DNA of 64,000 nt, from contig NZ_CP108088.1 of assembly GCF_036192275.1 (NCBI RefSeq), forward strand, positions 8,170,001-8,234,000, in the 5' to 3' direction. The notes below the pieces were generated by a model. That model did not search any database, was not told the origin of the DNA, and worked only from the letters and a program-made list of their open reading frames with translations. The position numbers and the translations under genes were made by a program. Shown here one piece after another: positions 60,819-64,000 of this stretch (position 1 is its first letter; the number at the start of each line of letters is the position of its first letter). The DNA is from Streptomyces sp. NBC_00250 (GTDB lineage Bacteria; Actinomycetota; Actinomycetes; Streptomycetales; Streptomycetaceae).

Positions 60819-61264
60819 GGATACCTCCTGGTGAGACTAGCAGGCATGTGACTGAGCAGGCTTTTCGCAGGTCAGAATGGGTGAGGCCGGTTATTGATCT
60901 TGGCGGTTCATGGCGCCCGGGGGCGGTTTCGCGCGGTACTGATGCTGACCTGTTGCTGACTTCCCTGACTACATGTCAGGTCTGGCTTGTGCTGGATGCT
61001 CTTTGCATTCGTGCATGATGGCGCAATTATCGGCATGGGTGGTGGGGTCGTGCACCGGTGCGTCGCGGCAGGAAGCGGCCGATCCCTGTCGGCAGGTTTC
61101 GTGTGGCGCCTTAGGGCTCGGCGGCGACCGACTGGATGGCGAGTCGCCGTGTGGGGATGCATGCTCGAAACACGGGCCACGGATGAGCCGGCAGGCAATA
61201 CAGTTCGTGGCCGTGGACTCCGCGGTGAGGAGTCCGTTGCGGCGTCCTGGGGAAGTGATGCGCG
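60819..61264. other. Gene-poor stretch before the STAND gene
   Basis: No convincing gene is visible in 446 bp; the overlapping frames have poor codon use and no RBS. Visible structure is an 8-bp inverted repeat (CAGGTCAG at 60868-60875, CTGACCTG at 60945-60952) and a small CTGAC/GTCAG hairpin near 60970. Base composition is less GC-rich than its surroundings, as is often seen at the edge of acquired DNA. Confidence 0.5.
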
Positions 61265-64000
61265 ATGGGGCTGTCGGGCGGGGCGGCGGACAAAGCAGGT
61301 AACCGATACGAGGACTGGTGGACCGCGCTGAAGGTTGCGGACCTTCTGCGCGGAGAGGCCTCGCGGATCCGTCTTGAGCCTCCGGGACAGGCCGGTGAGG
61401 GCATCGAGTTCCAGCTCGTGGCCAAGGGGGAGACCTGGTGCGATCAGGTGAAGGACGTGGCTTCGAAGGGGCCATGGACGCTGAAATCCGCGGCAGCCCT
61501 TCTCACGGCCGTGTCCGGCCACCTTGCCGGCGGCAGGAAAGTGCGACTCGTTCTCTCGACCGGGGCGCCCAGACTGCACGACCTCGCCGGCCGTGCGAGG
61601 GCCGCTGTCACCCTCGCCGAGTTCGAAGAGATTCTCACCGACACCCAAGGGAGCGACTTCACGGTCCTGTGCGGCACCTGGGCCGATGACGGCAGACCCG
61701 TAGCCCGGGAGACCGCCTGGCGGTACCTCCGGTCCGCCTACGTGGAGCACTACCCGCCGGAGAACCTGCGCCAACTGGTCCACCTCACTTACGAGCAACT
61801 GTTCGTAGGGAATCCTGAGGGAATCGTCAGGCAGCTGAGCGGATACCTGGACGACAACCTCCACAAGTGGCTCACCGGGTCCGAGATCCGTAACCACTTG
61901 CTCTCTCTTGACGGAGTTCGACTCCGGCTGTTGGCCGGGGACAGCAATACGCTCAATTCCCTGGCGGACACCAAGGACGGGTTCCTGCGGCGCGTGCGTG
62001 GTACAGCACCCATCCTCGGACTGGCCGCGCGTCCTCACCTCGACCAGCTGTACGGTCGGTTGGTGGCGGAGAACGGTCCGCAGATCGTGTTGTGCGAGGG
62101 ACGGGCGGGCTCGGGTAAGTCGACGGTTGTTGCGGATGTACTGGAACGCCTCGCAGACCAGGGGTGGCCGATCGCCGCTGTTCGTATGGACCAGGCTGAT
62201 CTGTCGGTGCGAACGGCAAGAGATCTCGGCACCATGATGAATCTGCAGGATTCGCCCGGGATCCTGCTGCCCGGAGTCGCCGATGGAAGGCCAGGGCTCT
62301 TCGTCATCGACCAGCTGGACGCTGTCAGTCTGTACAGCGGTCGCATGGCGGATGCTTTCGAGGCCGTTGAGGGTGTACTCGCTCAACTCTCGGTCGCGCC
62401 GAACATCAAGGTGCTCTTGGTGGCCCGTACCGTCGACATCGAACAGGACGGCAGGCTCAGCAGACTGATTACGGCGGACGCACGAGCGGCGAGATTCCCA
62501 GTGGGGGAGCTGACCGAAGAGTCAGTGCGTGCCGTACTCGCCGCGAGTGGGAACGATCCCGACAGCCTGAGCCCGGTGACGCTGGAGCTATTGCGCACCC
62601 CTCTGCACCTGGCGGTCTTCAGCACCCTCCCCCCTGCCGCCCGCGCAGTGTCCTACCGAACTTTGCAGCAGCTCTACGGCAGTTACACCAAGGAGGTGCG
62701 CAGACGCGTCGGAGCCCGTAGGGAACGCTTCGACTGGCAGGGCATCGTCGGCGCTCTGTGTGCCTTCATGAGCGAACGGGAGAGCCTGCAAGCGCCCCTC
62801 GCTGTTCTCGACAGCTATGCGCTGGAGGATGTCGAGGCCTTGAAGTCGCAGGGGGTCCTGGTGGGCGACGAGGAACGCATCGGCTTCTTCCACGAGACTT
62901 ACTTCGACTACCTCTTCGCCCGCTCCTTCCTCACCACCGGAAGGGACATCCACGACTTCCTGGCCGACTCCGGACAGCACCTCTTCAGACGGGCACAGAC
63001 CCGCCAGATCCTCGAGCACCTCGCCGGCACGGACCGCGACCCGTTCCGTGAGACCACGACACGGCTGCTCGGCTCCACCCGGATCCGCTCCCACCTGCAC
63101 GACGTGATCACCACCGTTCTCGCGCAGCTTGACGCGACGCCGGCGGACTGGCTGGCCATCGAACCGTTCGCCTGGGGCGCGAGCCCGGTGGCACGTAAGG
63201 TGCGCCGGTTGCTGGCGCTGCCCGCCTGGTTCGATGCCGCGGATCACGACGGCAGGTGGGAACGCTGGCTGGCCGCTGCCGAAACCGTCGATGCCGCGTT
63301 CGCCGAACTGCTCATCGCGGCGCGGCACAGGCCAGAGCGGGCAACAGAGCTGGTACGCCCCCGCATCAGCACCACTCCCGAGTGGCGACGGCGTCTCCTC
63401 AGGCTCATGGAGTGGTCCCTCGCTCCCGGCCTCGTCGACCTGGCTGTCGACCTGATCCGGACAGGACAGGCCGACGAGGCCCGCGGCCCCATCGCGAACA
63501 ACAGCGACTTCTGGTCGCTGCTCTACGGCCTCCCCGAGACCGCCCCCGTTCCGGTAGCCAGGCTCGTCGGCGCCTACCTGGACCGGGCACGGACCCGGGA
63601 GCTTCCCGACAGCAGCCGCAAGCCGTTCGGGGGCGAGTACCTCGCGGCCCACTCGCAGACCGCGGCCACCGTCCTGTCCCAGATCGCGGAGGCCGCGCCC
63701 AAGGCGTACGTGGACAACATCCTGTCCTTCGTACTTCACACAGCAGAGTCCGACGAGGCCTTCGACGGGCGGTCAGGCAGTCGCTGGTTGTACCGACAAC
63801 GGGACGGCAGCAGCGTCGGTGCCGAGCTGCTCACTGCCCTTGACACCGCCTTGCGCGCCCTGCCGGCCACCGACCCGGCCGCCGCGGCCGACGCCTTGAC
63901 GAGACTGAGCGGATCGGCAACGGAGATCGCCCGCTTCCTGACCTGCCGCCTGTACACCACCCTGGGGGCGGCTGACGAGGCGCTCGACTGGCTCTGCAGC
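61265..64000 (+). CDS. Nuclease-like/STAND (NACHT-like) ATPase, probable defence protein, 3'-truncated
   Basis: The reading frame is open from ATG 61265 to the window end (912 codons), so the C terminus is missing. A stop lies just upstream in frame, and GGGGAAG is a plausible RBS. Residues 1-110 resemble the DUF4297/Cap4-type restriction-nuclease fold: GNRYEDWW at 12-19, acidic residues near 38-48, and CDQVK with QxK at 61-63. A P-loop GRAGSGKST sits at 279-287 with FVIDQLD near 347. FFHETYFDYLFARSFL near residue 545 is the winged-helix-type motif following NACHT/STAND ATPase cores. The rest is helical repeats. More GTT, CTT and TTG codons than neighbouring genes suggest transfer. Family-level identification is by motif only. 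Confidence 0.75.
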   Translation, partial: MGLSGGAADKAGNRYEDWWTALKVADLLRGEASRIRLEPPGQAGEGIEFQLVAKGETWCDQVKDVASKGPWTLKSAAALLTAVSGHLAGGRKVRLVLSTGAPRLHDLAGRARAAVTLAEFEEILTDTQGSDFTVLCGTWADDGRPVARETAWRYLRSAYVEHYPPENLRQLVHLTYEQLFVGNPEGIVRQLSGYLDDNLHKWLTGSEIRNHLLSLDGVRLRLLAGDSNTLNSLADTKDGFLRRVRGTAPILGLAARPHLDQLYGRLVAENGPQIVLCEGRAGSGKSTVVADVLERLADQGWPIAAVRMDQADLSVRTARDLGTMMNLQDSPGILLPGVADGRPGLFVIDQLDAVSLYSGRMADAFEAVEGVLAQLSVAPNIKVLLVARTVDIEQDGRLSRLITADARAARFPVGELTEESVRAVLAASGNDPDSLSPVTLELLRTPLHLAVFSTLPPAARAVSYRTLQQLYGSYTKEVRRRVGARRERFDWQGIVGALCAFMSERESLQAPLAVLDSYALEDVEALKSQGVLVGDEERIGFFHETYFDYLFARSFLTTGRDIHDFLADSGQHLFRRAQTRQILEHLAGTDRDPFRETTTRLLGSTRIRSHLHDVITTVLAQLDATPADWLAIEPFAWGASPVARKVRRLLALPAWFDAADHDGRWERWLAAAETVDAAFAELLIAARHRPERATELVRPRISTTPEWRRRLLRLMEWSLAPGLVDLAVDLIRTGQADEARGPIANNSDFWSLLYGLPETAPVPVARLVGAYLDRARTRELPDSSRKPFGGEYLAAHSQTAATVLSQIAEAAPKAYVDNILSFVLHTAESDEAFDGRSGSRWLYRQRDGSSVGAELLTALDTALRALPATDPAAAADALTRLSGSATEIARFLTCRLYTTLGAADEALDWLCS

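Noticed and set aside
60973..61331. Two overlapping plus-strand frames of about 110 codons
   Set aside because: They lack an RBS, have erratic codon use and contain no recognisable motif.
60908..62386. 492-codon minus-strand frame over the STAND gene start
   Set aside because: The opposite strand holds a frame with P-loop and NACHT-type motifs; the antisense frame has none and is compositionally poor.

Overview
The window looks like chromosomal DNA of a Streptomyces or a close relative. GC content and third-position GC are very high throughout. The NADP isocitrate dehydrogenase is the monomeric type. The window also holds DUF5133-like, DUF6058-like and DUF2252 proteins, a sulfur-type leader peptide, a cobalamin riboswitch over cobalt-uptake genes, a DasR-like operator and one in-frame TTA codon. 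I saw no rRNA, tRNA or CRISPR array.

Left part (1-17.1 kb). A 5'-truncated GAF/PAS/GGDEF/EAL protein is fused in frame to a complete PLP-dependent alpha-oxoamine-synthase-like domain and is followed, with a 1-base overlap, by a SAM methyltransferase. Converging on this pair is a tightly overlapped minus-strand polysaccharide operon. In transcription order it holds a GT2 transferase, a GT4 transferase, a flippase fused to a nucleotidyltransferase-like domain, a nucleotide-kinase-like domain fused to a GT4 transferase, a PIG-L deacetylase, a membrane GT39/83-like transferase, another GT4 transferase and a membrane-anchored TIM-barrel hydrolase. A further GT2 gene sits upstream.

Central part (17-31 kb). 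This holds a GH15 glucoamylase/trehalase-like enzyme, a PAP2-like membrane protein with a degraded motif, icd with a TamR-like site and a clear terminator, and a one-polypeptide sigma factor / zinc anti-sigma-like motif / membrane anchor / CAP protein. That protein converges on a second membrane-anchored CAP protein. A USP-family gene follows, then a sulfur block: a DszC-like flavin monooxygenase, a near-perfect 32-bp operator, an Rrf2 regulator, a short leader peptide and a GST-fold protein. Four tandem 34-bp repeats lie between the convergent GST-fold and epimerase genes.

Right-centre (31-55.5 kb). This is mixed metabolism: a UvrA-like ABC ATPase, DUF6058, an S11 D,D-carboxypeptidase, a TrkA-N protein with two membrane helices, a P450, a Nudix hydrolase, an FGGY kinase / GlpA-like / pyridine-nucleotide oxidoreductase operon, a TTA-containing helical-repeat gene coupled to a nine-codon mini-ORF, an APC permease, a HutC-type GntR regulator with a dre-like operator, DUF2252, an FAD monooxygenase, a PadR regulator and fadH.

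Right end (55.6-64 kb). This holds cbiMNQO under a cobalamin riboswitch, dhaKLM, a gene-poor 446-bp stretch, and then a large gene that runs off the window. Its product has an N-terminal restriction-nuclease-like region, a P-loop STAND/NACHT-like ATPase and helical repeats, which is the layout of an anti-phage defence protein. Its codon use is less GC-biased than its neighbours, suggesting the edge of an acquired region.
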